62,070 nucleotides of DNA. Source: CAYSYM01 sp964435115. Its GTDB lineage: Bacteria > Chloroflexota > UBA6077 > CF-72. The notes beneath the pieces were generated by a model. That model was not told where the DNA came from, did not search any database, and saw only the letters and a list, made by a program, of their open reading frames with translations. The DNA lies in contig CAYSYM010000021.1 in NCBI GenBank assembly GCA_964435115.1, forward strand, positions 1 through 62,070, in the 5' to 3' direction. This document shows, one piece after another, positions 32,972 to 40,440 of this stretch (positions are counted from its first letter, which is position 1; every line of letters starts with the position of its first letter). The position numbers and the translations under genes were made by a program.

Positions 32972-32999
32972 TTGACAGAGGGTCGGGCTGAGATACCCT
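32972..32999 (+). promoter_or_regulatory. Candidate promoter of the ABC transporter operon
   Basis: A perfect -35 TTGACA (32972-32977), a 16-base spacer and TACCCT (32994-32999) face the substrate-binding gene, leaving a leader of about 145 bases. This is the only consensus -35 I found in the window. GGCTGAGATACCC at the -10 also resembles half of a thiamine-pyrophosphate riboswitch. Confidence 0.45.
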
Positions 33000-33149
33000 T
33001 GCACCGCGGCGCCGAGAGGCAGGTGCACGTAGGTGAACGGGCGGCCAGTGGACGACCACACCGGCCGAGAATCGCGGAGCGCCGATCGCGCTCGGCGGCA
33101 CCCGCGCGCTGTAGGGTCGCCCACGGTCGGCAAGTCAGAGGGGGTCAGT

Positions 33150-34094
33150 ATGCAGCCTCACAGTCGGGATCACCGTCGGGTCCTGGGTGTCGTGCTCGTC
33201 TCAGGTGTTGCGCTCGCGGTCCTCGCATCGGCTTGCGCACCAGCGGCTACGGCGCCAACGCAGGTCCCTCCCGCCTCGAGTCCGCTGCCCACGACAGCAG
33301 CGGCGCCGACACCCGGCCTCGGCGCTCCCTCAACGCAGGGCGGAGATGGTTCGCTTGACCGAGTCAAGAAGGCGGGTGTGGTTGTGTTCGGCTCGTCGAA
33401 CGATGAGCCCTATGCGTTCCTCGATCCCCGGACTCAACAGGTGATTGGGATCGATGCCGAGATGTTTCAGTACATCCTCGGTAAGCTTGGGATCCCTGAG
33501 AGGCGGATGGTTCAGGACAAGTTCTCAGGCCTGATCCCCGGACTACTTGCGAATCGGTTCGATGTGATCGCGGATGCCATGTACATCACCGCCAAGCGGA
33601 GGGAACAGATAGAGTTCTCTGATCCCTGGTACCAGTACGGCGAGACAATGGTCGTGGCTAAAGGAAATCCGAAGAATATTCGCAAGCTAGATGCGGCGGA
33701 CCTCAAAGGCAAGAAGGCCGCATCCTATCTCGGAACGGTGTACCAGGATTGGCTTGACGAGATGAAGAAGGACGGGGTGGAAGTCTCAAGCTACCCAGAT
33801 GTTCCCACGGCCCTGCAGGATATCCGCGCTGGTCGCCTCGACGTGGCGCTCGTGGATGCGCCGGTTGCGGCGTACGACCTGGCTACTTTCCCAGAGCTCC
33901 AACAGGCGCTGGAGATCGTGGCCGACTACACGCCAAGAGAAGTCGGCAAGATCGGCGCTGGCTTCCGCAAGGAGGATGTTGACCTGCGTCTCGCCTTCAA
34001 CAAGGCGCTGGCCGAGATGAAGACAGATGGGACCGACTTGCGGATCCTGCAGAAATGGGGCCTGACGGAGAGGAACAGAGCGATCGTGCCCTGA
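33150..34094 (+). CDS. Amino-acid ABC transporter, substrate-binding lipoprotein
   Basis: The product has 314 residues from ATG 33150 with AGAGGGGG upstream. A signal peptide ends in a lipobox (LASAC), so it should be a membrane-anchored lipoprotein outside the cell. A Pro/Thr/Ala-rich linker leads to a family 3 solute-binding fold: KAGVVVFGSSNDEPYAF, IGIDAEMFQYIL, RFDVIADAMYITAKRREQIEFSDPWY and KGKKAASYLGT. The cluster resembles ectoine/hydroxyectoine and polar amino-acid binding proteins (EhuB-like). The specific ligand is inferred only. Codon use is less GC-rich than in neighbouring genes. Confidence 0.87.
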   Translation: MQPHSRDHRRVLGVVLVSGVALAVLASACAPAATAPTQVPPASSPLPTTAAAPTPGLGAPSTQGGDGSLDRVKKAGVVVFGSSNDEPYAFLDPRTQQVIGIDAEMFQYILGKLGIPERRMVQDKFSGLIPGLLANRFDVIADAMYITAKRREQIEFSDPWYQYGETMVVAKGNPKNIRKLDAADLKGKKAASYLGTVYQDWLDEMKKDGVEVSSYPDVPTALQDIRAGRLDVALVDAPVAAYDLATFPELQQALEIVADYTPREVGKIGAGFRKEDVDLRLAFNKALAEMKTDGTDLRILQKWGLTERNRAIVP

Positions 34095-34114
34095 GTGGTC
34101 TGGCGGCAACAGAG

Positions 34115-34149
34115 CCGGCGCGGCGAGCTGCACCATCTCGCCGCGCCGG
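34115..34149 (+). promoter_or_regulatory. Strong intercistronic hairpin in the ABC operon
   Basis: The 13-bp perfect arms 34115-34127 and 34137-34149 flank a 9-base loop, between the binding-protein stop (34094) and the permease-ATPase GTG (34163). Such hairpins in binding-protein operons stabilise the upstream mRNA or partly terminate, so that binding protein exceeds membrane components. The downstream GTG lacks a clear Shine-Dalgarno. Confidence 0.6.
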
Positions 34150-34162
34150 TGTGTGAGCGTGT

Positions 34163-35722
34163 GTGAACATAAGTTGGCAGGACCTCCAAGACTTCCTCCC
34201 AGGTCTCTGGGCAGGCACGCAGGTGACCATTCTGATCACCGTCGTGTCCATGCTGGTCGCCATGGTCGGTGGACTTCTCCTCGGGCTTGCCCGCGTGTCG
34301 CCCCGTCCACTTCTGCGCATCCCAGCCGCTCTCTACGTGGACTTCATGCGTGGCACGCCACTGCTATTGCAGTTGTTCTACATCTACTACGGACTGCCCG
34401 CGTTCGGCATCCGCTTCGAGGCTTTCCAAGCTGGTGCTCTCGGGCTCAGCATGAACTACAGCGCGTACCTCGCCGAGGTCTACCGTGCTGGGATCCAGGC
34501 GATCCCAACCGGGCAGCGTGAGGCCGCGCAGTCTCTCGGAATGTCCGGCATGCTTGTCATGCGACGCATCGTGCTGCCCCAAGCGGTGCGGATCGTCATC
34601 CCTCCACTGGGGAACTACTTCATCGCCCTCTTCAAGGACTCCGCGCTCGTGTCGGTGATCGCGGTCATCGACTTGCTGCGCGCTGGTGAGCTGATGGCAG
34701 CCTCCACCTTCAAATACTTCCAGATCTTCACGCTCGTTGCGCTCATCTACCTGGGGATCAGCTACCCGGCATCTCTGCTCGTCACTTGGTCGGAGCGCGT
34801 CCTGCGGATCGGCAGTCACCATGGTCGGAGGGGTGGAGCCGCACCGGATCCGTCTCAGTTGCGTTCCGTGAACGGGTCCCTGCGTGTCCAAGGCTGGGCA
34901 CAGGCGTATGGGGACGGGCCACCGAATCCCCTCGCTATCGGCCGCACGCCTGTCCCAGTCTCGCGGACGACGATCTTGCAGGTAGAGCACGCGAACAAGT
35001 GGTTCGGCCCACTGCAGGTGCTCAGAGACGTGTCGCTCTCGGTGCAGCATGGGGAGGTGCTGGTGGTCGTCGGACCGAGCGGCTCTGGGAAGAGCACGCT
35101 CCTGCGGTGCATCAACCATCTGGAGCCGCTCAGCAGCGGCAGTGTGACTGTGCGGGGAACGACGTTCGGGGCAGAACGGCGCCTGCCCGACGAGGTCCTA
35201 GCGGCGGTTCGGGCCGAAGTGGGCATGGTGTTCCAGCAGTTCAACCTGTTTCCGCACATGACCGTGCTCGAGAACGTGATCGAGGCGCCAATGCACGTGC
35301 GGCGCCTGCCTCGCCCGCAGGCGGAGGCACGCGCCGTCGCCCTGCTGGATAAGGTGGGCCTGCTGGAAAAACGTCTAGCCTACCCAGGTGAGCTGTCTGG
35401 TGGCCAGCAGCAGCGCGTGGCTATCGCTCGCACATTGGCCATGGAGCCGGAGGTGGTCCTGTTCGACGAGGTGACATCCGCGCTCGATCCTGAGCTCACC
35501 GGCGAGGTGCTCCGCGTGATGCGACAGTTGGCCCGGGAAGGTATGACGATGATTGTGGTGACGCATGAAATGGGTTTCGCCCGTGAGGTCGCCGATCGGG
35601 TGCTCTTCATGGCGGATGGGCAGATCATCGAGGAAGCTCCGCCGGGCGAGTTCTTTGCAGCACCCCAGCACCAGCGGACACGGGCTTTCCTGGCGCGGAT
35701 CCTCTCGCAGGGAGCTACCTAG
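34163..35722 (+). CDS. Amino-acid ABC transporter, fused permease and ATPase
   Basis: The product has 519 residues in one frame. Residues 1-~220 are a HisM/GlnP-type permease with five membrane segments and the EAA loop (GQREAAQSLGMSGMLVMRRIVLPQA). A ~50-residue linker follows. From ~275 comes an ATPase with Walker A GPSGSGKST, Q-loop FQQFNLFPHMTVLENV, signature LSGGQQQRVAIA, Walker B EVVLFDEVTSALDP and switch VTHEMGFA. A dimer would supply two of each domain, enough for a complete importer. Partners encoded by separate genes are the usual arrangement. The start is GTG 34163. Like the binding protein, it is less GC-rich than its surroundings. Confidence 0.88.
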   Translation: MNISWQDLQDFLPGLWAGTQVTILITVVSMLVAMVGGLLLGLARVSPRPLLRIPAALYVDFMRGTPLLLQLFYIYYGLPAFGIRFEAFQAGALGLSMNYSAYLAEVYRAGIQAIPTGQREAAQSLGMSGMLVMRRIVLPQAVRIVIPPLGNYFIALFKDSALVSVIAVIDLLRAGELMAASTFKYFQIFTLVALIYLGISYPASLLVTWSERVLRIGSHHGRRGGAAPDPSQLRSVNGSLRVQGWAQAYGDGPPNPLAIGRTPVPVSRTTILQVEHANKWFGPLQVLRDVSLSVQHGEVLVVVGPSGSGKSTLLRCINHLEPLSSGSVTVRGTTFGAERRLPDEVLAAVRAEVGMVFQQFNLFPHMTVLENVIEAPMHVRRLPRPQAEARAVALLDKVGLLEKRLAYPGELSGGQQQRVAIARTLAMEPEVVLFDEVTSALDPELTGEVLRVMRQLAREGMTMIVVTHEMGFAREVADRVLFMADGQIIEEAPPGEFFAAPQHQRTRAFLARILSQGAT

Positions 35723-35896
35723 CACCACGTCGGCGTCTTGAGTCGGGCTGCACAAACAAGCTGGGACCGGCCGCTGGGCGCCAACCTCCAGCCAGCCGGG
35801 GCGGCTCAGCGGCTTGGACAGGGTGCCCCACGCCATTGGCCCCGAAGGGAGATGACGCCGAGGCAGTGCTGGCGCTTCGCGCTTATCCTTACCGGA

Positions 35897-35926
35897 GTGC
35901 CAGGCAACTGGGCCGAAGTTTGGCAC
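35897..35926. terminator. Hairpin in the gap between the ABC operon and sufU
   Basis: GTGCCA (35897-35902) pairs with TGGCAC (35921-35926), and AACT (35906-35909) with AGTT (35917-35920), giving 10 bp with a 3-base bulge. It lies between convergent genes, so it could terminate either. The rest of 35723-36013 shows no credible gene. Confidence 0.35.
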
Positions 35927-36013
35927 GGATCGGCACAGGGGCAGCCCACGTGCTTGGCAACGTTGTTCATCGCCGACTTGGACCGCTTCATCCTCCTGAT
36001 GGGGCCTCTCCGC

Positions 36014-36412
36014 TCACTCCTGCCCGCGGACTTGAGACTCCATCCCCGCGAGTGTGCGCCGGAGCGTCCTGAGCGCCAGGGTGGCGCAATCCAGGCGTGA
36101 CCCTACGCCCTCAGCGCCGAGCACCGCCAGCAGCTCGCGCAGCCCCAGCGCGCGTACCTCCGCCAGCGCTCTTCCCGTCGCCAGCTCGGCGGTCACGTCC
36201 GCCGCGGCCTGGCTGATGGTGCAGCCGCCGCCGCCGAAGCGAACGTCGAGCACGCGGCCGTCGGCGACGTGCGCGTAGATGGTGACCTGGTCGCCGCAGC
36301 GGGAGTTGGTGGCCGAGGCGGCGCGCGCCGGAGGCACCGGCAGGACGCCACGGTAGAGCGGACGTTCGTAGCGGTCGAGGATCAACTCGATGGCGGCCTG
36401 GCGGTCGAGCAT
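36014..36412 (-). CDS. sufU: SufU-type Fe-S cluster assembly protein
   Basis: The product has 132 residues from ATG 36412. SufU/IscU features are IELILDRYERPLYRG, the first ligand set in NSRCGDQVTIYAHV, the second in GGGGCTISQAAADV and the third cysteine in SRLDCATLALRTLR. The ~20-residue GRALAEVRALGLRELLAVL insertion between the second and third cysteines is the SufU-specific region. In Gram-positive-like bacteria SufU shuttles sulfur from SufS to the SufBCD scaffold. No sufBCDS genes are adjacent, so it is separated from the main cluster. A Nudix gene lies 73 bases upstream on the same strand. Confidence 0.88.
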   Translation of the reverse strand: MLDRQAAIELILDRYERPLYRGVLPVPPARAASATNSRCGDQVTIYAHVADGRVLDVRFGGGGCTISQAAADVTAELATGRALAEVRALGLRELLAVLGAEGVGSRLDCATLALRTLRRTLAGMESQVRGQE

Positions 36413-36485
36413 GGAATGCGCCGGTGAGGATAGCCAACGTGAGCGGTTCGGACGTCTTCTTTGAGGCTTTGAGGCGCCCGGCTGC

Positions 36486-37262
36486 CTACCACGCGCCCAC
36501 GAGCTGGGGCGGGATCTCAGGCCGCCGCCCCGCGGCGTCGCCCACCCACCCGGGCTGCACCCGGGGGATCGGCTTGGCACGCGCGTGGGCGAGAAGCGCG
36601 GCCGCGCCCGCGTGCACGGCCAGCGCGCCGAGGTGCATCGCGGTGGGGTACACAATGGGGAACGCTCCGTCCAGCGCGTCGCGGGGCGAGACCCAGGCGC
36701 CATCGGTGGTCTCGATCGCGCAGTGGAGCGCTTCCTGGTGGTCCGGCATCGCGGCCACAAAGAACCACGTGTCGTACCGGGCCGGCACGCCCTCCGGCGT
36801 CACCCAGTGCGAGAACGGGACGAGCTCGTCGAACGCAGGCCGGCGCCCCACGCGGCGCAGCAGGCGTCCCAGCGTGCGAGCCCCTCGCTGGAGCAGCACC
36901 CGTTCGGCTGCCAGCGCGTCCGCGCTCGCCGCGCCGCTTCGGCGCGGTGCCGCTCCGCCTCGCGCCTGGGTCACCAGCAAGACGCCGGCCTCCTCGAACA
37001 GCTCACGTAACGCGCAGCGAAAGAGCGCTCCCGCCGTGCTTGCGGCTGGAGGCTGGTCCGAGCGGGCCCGGAAGGTGCGCACCGTCTCGGGCGGCACCGC
37101 CGGTCCGGCGAAGTCGTCGTCGCGGACCGTTCCACCCGGGAACACGTAGACGCTGGGGAGGGCGTGGGAACGCTCATGGCGGCGCACCAGGAACACCTCC
37201 AGGCCAGCGCGGCCATCGCGCGCCAGCATGACCGTCGCGGCCAGCCGAGGTTCTGCCTGCAT
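36486..37262 (-). CDS. Nudix hydrolase, NUDT7/19-like (CoA-ester or nucleotide pyrophosphatase)
   Basis: The product has 258 residues; ATG 37262 was chosen for the GGAGG 4 bases upstream. The Nudix box is split by an insertion: YVFPGGTVRDDD, then about 30 residues later RCALRELFEEAGVLL, an arrangement seen in the NUDT19/NUDT7 and bacterial relatives. The REx2EE catalytic glutamates are present. Later HWVTPEGVPARYDTWFFVAAMP is typical of that branch, whose characterised members hydrolyse CoA and acyl-CoA. Activity on CoA here is inference; a thioesterase gene lies directly upstream on the same strand. Confidence 0.8.
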   Translation of the reverse strand: MQAEPRLAATVMLARDGRAGLEVFLVRRHERSHALPSVYVFPGGTVRDDDFAGPAVPPETVRTFRARSDQPPAASTAGALFRCALRELFEEAGVLLVTQARGGAAPRRSGAASADALAAERVLLQRGARTLGRLLRRVGRRPAFDELVPFSHWVTPEGVPARYDTWFFVAAMPDHQEALHCAIETTDGAWVSPRDALDGAFPIVYPTAMHLGALAVHAGAAALLAHARAKPIPRVQPGWVGDAAGRRPEIPPQLVGAW

Positions 37263-37453
37263 GTCGCCTCCGGGCGCACCCCTCCTCCACTGTAGCCGCT
37301 GCAGCCGCTCCCGCGGTGCTGCACTCGACTCCATCAGGCGGCTCCGGCTCTGCGCCCGGGGCTTACCGCCAGGGCCGGGCAGCCGAACGCCCCGGTCGCG
37401 TCAGCCCAGCCAGGCACGGGCCCGGCCGCGGTCTCGCGCGTGGCTCACCGGTG

Positions 37454-37885
37454 CTATGGCGCGCGGCTGGTCGGCTGGCGCGCCCGGGCGCGGGCCAGGA
37501 ACCGCTCGCGGTCGACGACCATCCGTTCGTGCTCGCCGTCTGCTACCAGACCTGCACCGTCGACCACCTCGACCCGGAAGAGCAGGGTGCGGCCGTCCAC
37601 ACGCGCCAGGGTGGCCGTCGCGGCGGCAGTCCCACCTTCCAGAGTCGGCGCCAGGTGCCGCACGCGGACGGCCGTGCCGACAGTGGTCGAGCCTGCAGGC
37701 AGCGAGGCGGCGAGCGCGGCGACCGCCGCTGCTTCCACCAGGGCGATGAGGCGGGGTGTGCCGAGCACGGCGACATCGCCGCTTCCCAGCGACGGCGCCA
37801 GGTCGGCAGCCTCCACCCGCCGCAGGCTGGCCGTGCCCACGAGCCCGGGCCGCGGGCCGGGGCGGGGCTGGGACCTGGCAAGCAT
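37454..37885 (-). CDS. Hotdog-fold thioesterase, FlK-like
   Basis: The product has 143 residues. The sequence follows the fluoroacetyl-CoA thioesterase (FlK)-like family: LGSGDVAVLGTPRLIALVEAA supplies the conserved glutamate near the N-terminal end of the long hotdog helix, VGTAVRVRHLAPTLEGG a Thr/His active-site region, and DGEHERMVVDRERF the C-terminal strand. It probably hydrolyses short acyl-CoA thioesters as a dimer; specificity for fluorinated substrates should not be assumed. A TAGCAT box lies 6 bases before the ATG. The 191-base gap to the Nudix gene holds nothing recognisable. Confidence 0.8.
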   Translation of the reverse strand: MLARSQPRPGPRPGLVGTASLRRVEAADLAPSLGSGDVAVLGTPRLIALVEAAAVAALAASLPAGSTTVGTAVRVRHLAPTLEGGTAAATATLARVDGRTLLFRVEVVDGAGLVADGEHERMVVDRERFLARARARQPTSRAP

Positions 37886-37964
37886 GCGCTGATGCTACCC
37901 GCCCGGCCGGCGGTTCTTGCGTTCGTCGTCGGCACGCGTCATAACACCGCGTCCAAGCGACGGC

Positions 37965-38348
37965 ATGATGATTGCGCAGAGCGTGTGCGGTATCTGTGGC
38001 GAAGTGGTGTTGAGTCGCGTGCCGTCCGGCTGGCACCCGAGCAAGCTGGAGCGCCGAGCCCAGACAGACCTCGACGCGCATGTCAAGATGCACACGTTTG
38101 CCGAAGTCTTGCGGTACGAGATTCGGCGCGACCTGGAGCGGGTGCCGGAGGAGGAGCGGCCGACGGTGCTGCGGGACGTCTACCGCCACCTGCTCGGGAC
38201 GATCTCGGATGGGGCGTTCAGGCTGAAGGACGAGGACAGCGTCGCGGCGTTCTCCATCGAGGAAGCGCTCGGTGCAGCCGCCATGTACCGCCTGTGGCAG
38301 GCCGCCGTGCGCTGTAGCGACCCATCCTGCCCCCACCAGGCTGGCTGA
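37965..38348 (+). CDS. Hypothetical protein with an N-terminal zinc-finger-like motif
   Basis: The product has 127 residues from ATG 37965 (ATG 37968 is equally possible). Near the N-terminus CGICGEVV and, 25-30 residues later, LDAHVKMHTF give a CxxC...HxxxH pattern that could bind zinc. A helical middle follows (VLRYEIRRDLERVPEEERPTVLRDVYRHLLG), and the C-terminus again has a CSDPSCPHQ cluster. No family is recognised. It is divergent from the thioesterase gene and followed by a strong hairpin. The pattern suggests a small nucleic-acid- or protein-binding adaptor, but that is speculation. Confidence 0.6.
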   Translation: MMIAQSVCGICGEVVLSRVPSGWHPSKLERRAQTDLDAHVKMHTFAEVLRYEIRRDLERVPEEERPTVLRDVYRHLLGTISDGAFRLKDEDSVAAFSIEEALGAAAMYRLWQAAVRCSDPSCPHQAG

Positions 38349-38367
38349 ACGGCCTGGCAGCGAGCGC

Positions 38368-38418
38368 GCAGGGAGGGAACCCCAGGGGTCGGGTGAGGAG
38401 CCTGGGGCCGTTCCCTGC
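38368..38418 (+). terminator. Hairpin terminator after the zinc-motif gene
   Basis: GGGAAC (38375-38380) pairs with GTTCCC (38410-38415), and CCCAGG (38381-38386) with CCTGGG (38401-38406), with a 3-base bulge. GCAGGGA/TCCCTGC outside offers an alternative stem. It starts 20 bases after the stop at 38348. No T-tract. Confidence 0.5.
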
Positions 38419-38476
38419 GGACCCGCGTTGCGGCGGCTCACGCGTGCGGCCAGTCAGCGGCACGGCCCGTGGCCCC

Positions 38477-38490
38477 GAATCCATGGATTC
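38477..38490. promoter_or_regulatory. 14-bp perfect palindrome upstream of the toxin-antitoxin pair
   Basis: GAATCCATGGATTC is fully self-complementary and lies 102 bases before the antitoxin ATG. A second small inverted repeat (TCACCC-CGT-GGGTGA, 38504-38518) follows. Toxin-antitoxin operons are often autorepressed at such sites. Confidence 0.42.
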
Positions 38491-38591
38491 CAGCCTGGAA
38501 GCCTCACCCCGTGGGTGAATGAATTGAGCTCACACCTGCCGATTCAGGGGCCACCACACGTTGCGCCCACCCTGCGAAAGGAGTACGGTCG

Positions 38592-38846
38592 ATGCCGGAC
38601 GCCGACCTGCCCATGCCGTTCACCCGCATCTCTCTCGACCCGCGCCGCTGCGGCGGCGTCCCCTGCATCCGCGACCTGCGGATCCCCGTAGCCACTGTGG
38701 TGGCGATGGTGGCCGAGGACCTCACCGAAGCACAGATCCTGGCCGAGTTGCCCGAGCTCGAGCCCGAGGACATTCGAGAGGCGCTCCGCTACGCCGCGGA
38801 GGCGGTGCGCGAGCGCGAGCTCCCACTCACGTCGACCCCGGCCTGA
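38592..38846 (+). CDS. DUF433 antitoxin
   Basis: The product has 84 residues with AAGGAG 9 bases before ATG 38592. The DUF433 winged-helix pattern is clear: ISLDPRRCGGVPCIRDLRIPVATVVAM, then LTEAQILAELPELEPEDIREALRYAAE. DUF433 proteins are the antitoxin partners of PIN-like DUF5615 proteins, and that gene follows with an ATGA overlap. The antitoxin should neutralise the toxin and may repress the operon at the upstream palindrome. Confidence 0.9.
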   Translation: MPDADLPMPFTRISLDPRRCGGVPCIRDLRIPVATVVAMVAEDLTEAQILAELPELEPEDIREALRYAAEAVRERELPLTSTPA

Positions 38847-39220
38847 TGCGCTTTCTCGTCGACGCCATGCTGTCGGCGAGGGTGGCGGAGGGGCTCCGAG
38901 CCGCGGAGCACGACGCCGTCCATGTCCGCGCCCTGGGGCTGGCGCGCGCCACGGACGCGGAGCTACTCACCCGGGCGCGGCAGGAGGAGCGTGTCGTCGT
39001 GTCCGCGGACACTGACTTCGGTTTCCTCCTGGCCTCGCGCCAGGACCCGCTGCCGTCGGTCGTGCTCCTGCGCCGCCTCCCTTCGCACGATCCCTCGACC
39101 ATCGTCGCCCTGCTGCTGAGCAACCTGGCCACCATGGCCGAGGCACTGGAGCAGGGGAGTCTGGTGGTGGTCGAGGAGCGGCGCATCCGAGTGCGGCGGC
39201 TGCCCATCGGCCGGGGCTGA
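38846..39220 (+). CDS. DUF5615 PIN-like toxin
   Basis: The product has 124 residues; ATG 38846 overlaps the antitoxin stop. The PIN-like fold is shown by MRFLVDAMLSARVAEGL (first acidic residue Asp6), then HVRALGLARATDAELLTRA, VVSADTDFGFLLA (acidic pair) and PSVVLLRR. DUF5615 proteins are predicted Mut7-C/PIN-like ribonucleases. The acidic residues needed for metal binding are present, so it looks intact. Together with DUF433 it forms a type II toxin-antitoxin pair. Confidence 0.88.
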   Translation: MRFLVDAMLSARVAEGLRAAEHDAVHVRALGLARATDAELLTRARQEERVVVSADTDFGFLLASRQDPLPSVVLLRRLPSHDPSTIVALLLSNLATMAEALEQGSLVVVEERRIRVRRLPIGRG

Positions 39221-39564
39221 GCGCGGCATCCCCACAGCCATCGCCAGATCGTCCCGAGGTAGACGTCCGAGCAGTTGCGCCGGAGCCGCCACCGGGGGTC
39301 CCGTCCGGCCACCGTGGCGGGTTGAGATGGGTGGAGTTCCAGGCCGGCAAGCCCCACCACTTGCACCGCCAATACGCGAGCCGGCCAGTGGAGCGCGGGC
39401 CTTGTGCCGTCCGTCCCAACGTTCGGCATCGCGCGCGGCTGCGATGGTGGCGTACACCAGGGGGCGGCGCAGTTGACAGGCGGACTACGCTGGGACCGGG
39501 GGTTGGAGCGCGCGCTGCGGACGCGCGCCGGGAGGCTCCACCTGGCCGAGAAGGAGGCAGATCC
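39221..39564. other. 344-base gap after the toxin gene, no gene recognised
   Basis: Frames remain open on both strands but none has a start signal or a family I recognise. One minus-strand frame carries an aromatic stretch (VYLGTIWRWLWGC) that could be a decayed fragment of a mobile or restriction-type gene; I cannot support that. The last bases form the Shine-Dalgarno of the small gene at 39565. Confidence 0.4.
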
Positions 39565-39795
39565 GTGAAGCGACGTGACAGCACTCGTGCGGCCCGCCGG
39601 CTGAGCACCAGCGCCATGCCCACGCCGACCGGCATGGGCGACCCCGACGGGATCGGAGGCACCTCGGGCGCGGTGGCGCGCGCCGACGAGCGACCGGTCA
39701 ACCGGACCACGTCCGAAGTGGCTGGCACCCACTGGTCCGGCCGCGCGCGGCCCGGCTCCCCCACGGGACGGGCTGAGAAGCCAGGGCTCCGCTGA
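39565..39795 (+). CDS. Small, probably disordered basic protein of unknown function
   Basis: The product has 76 residues from GTG 39565, preceded by an excellent AAGGAGG at 39551-39557. Composition is Arg/Thr/Ser/Gly/Pro-rich with no hydrophobic core: MKRRDSTRAARRLSTS at the start, PTPTGMGDPDGIGGTSG in the middle and a polar C-terminus, so it is likely disordered. No family is recognised. The ribosome binding site is the main evidence that it is translated. It stands alone between the toxin-antitoxin pair and osmC. Confidence 0.45.
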   Translation: MKRRDSTRAARRLSTSAMPTPTGMGDPDGIGGTSGAVARADERPVNRTTSEVAGTHWSGRARPGSPTGRAEKPGLR

Positions 39796-39945
39796 GAGCC
39801 ACCGCGCCTCCGGCAGGTGCGCCCGCGAGATGCTGGCGCCTGAGCCACGCTCCTCGGGGACGGCCCTGTCCCGGGCCCTGGGGCAGGCGTCGCCTCCCAC
39901 CCGCGGCTACGCCCGGCCCGGCCGCGGCTGCCGGCCTGCGCCGGG

Positions 39946-39951
39946 TACGAT
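39946..39951 (+). promoter_or_regulatory. Candidate -10 hexamer for osmC-fabL
   Basis: TACGAT lies 45 bases before ATG 39997, the third TACGAT upstream of a gene in this window (also hisD and the M16 pair). No -35 recognised. Confidence 0.38.
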
Positions 39952-39996
39952 TGAAGCGAGGCACGAGCCTCGGCACCGGAAGCGAGGGAGGAACCA

Positions 39997-40440
39997 ATGG
40001 CAGCGGTCAGACGTGCATCAGTGACCTGGGAGGGCGACCTCCCCTCGGGCAAGGGCACGATCACCGACACGGGCAGCGGGGCGTTCAAGCAGCTCGGCGT
40101 CACCTGGGCATCGCGAACCGAGGCATCGGACGGGCGCACGAGCCCCGAGGAGCTGCTGGCGGCGGCGCACGCGAGCTGCTTCGCGATGGCGCTGTCGGCC
40201 GGGCTTGCCCGCGGCGGCACGCCACCGCAGAAGCTGGAGGTGGCGGCAGCGGTCACGTTCGACAGGGTCGATTCCGGGTGGAAGGTGGCGGCGAGCGCGC
40301 TCGAGGTGCGCGCCTGGGTCGCAGGGCTTGACCAGGCGGGTTTCGAGAAGGCCGCCGAGGGCGCCAAGGATGGCTGCCCGATCTCGCAGGCTCTCAAGGG
40401 CAACGTGGACCTCAGCGTGAAGGCGACCCTGGCGAGTTGA
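39997..40440 (+). CDS. OsmC-family peroxiredoxin
   Basis: The product has 147 residues with AGGGAGG before ATG 39997. OsmC/Ohr features are SRTEASDGRTSPEELLAAAHASCFAMA with peroxidatic Cys61 and AKDGCPISQAL with resolving Cys127, spaced as in OsmC. It reduces organic hydroperoxides, with electrons from lipoylated or other dithiol proteins in characterised members. The downstream fabL start overlaps its stop, linking hydroperoxide defence with membrane lipid synthesis. Confidence 0.93.
   Translation: MAAVRRASVTWEGDLPSGKGTITDTGSGAFKQLGVTWASRTEASDGRTSPEELLAAAHASCFAMALSAGLARGGTPPQKLEVAAAVTFDRVDSGWKVAASALEVRAWVAGLDQAGFEKAAEGAKDGCPISQALKGNVDLSVKATLAS

Noticed and set aside
35738..36100. 120-codon frame after the ABC operon
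   Set aside because: It overlaps sufU on the opposite strand, lacks a ribosome binding site, and contains a hairpin in the middle.
39221..39564. Transposase or restriction-gene remnant on the minus strand
   Set aside because: Only a short aromatic stretch (VYLGTIWRWLWGC) is suggestive; no motif, inverted repeats or target duplication could be found.
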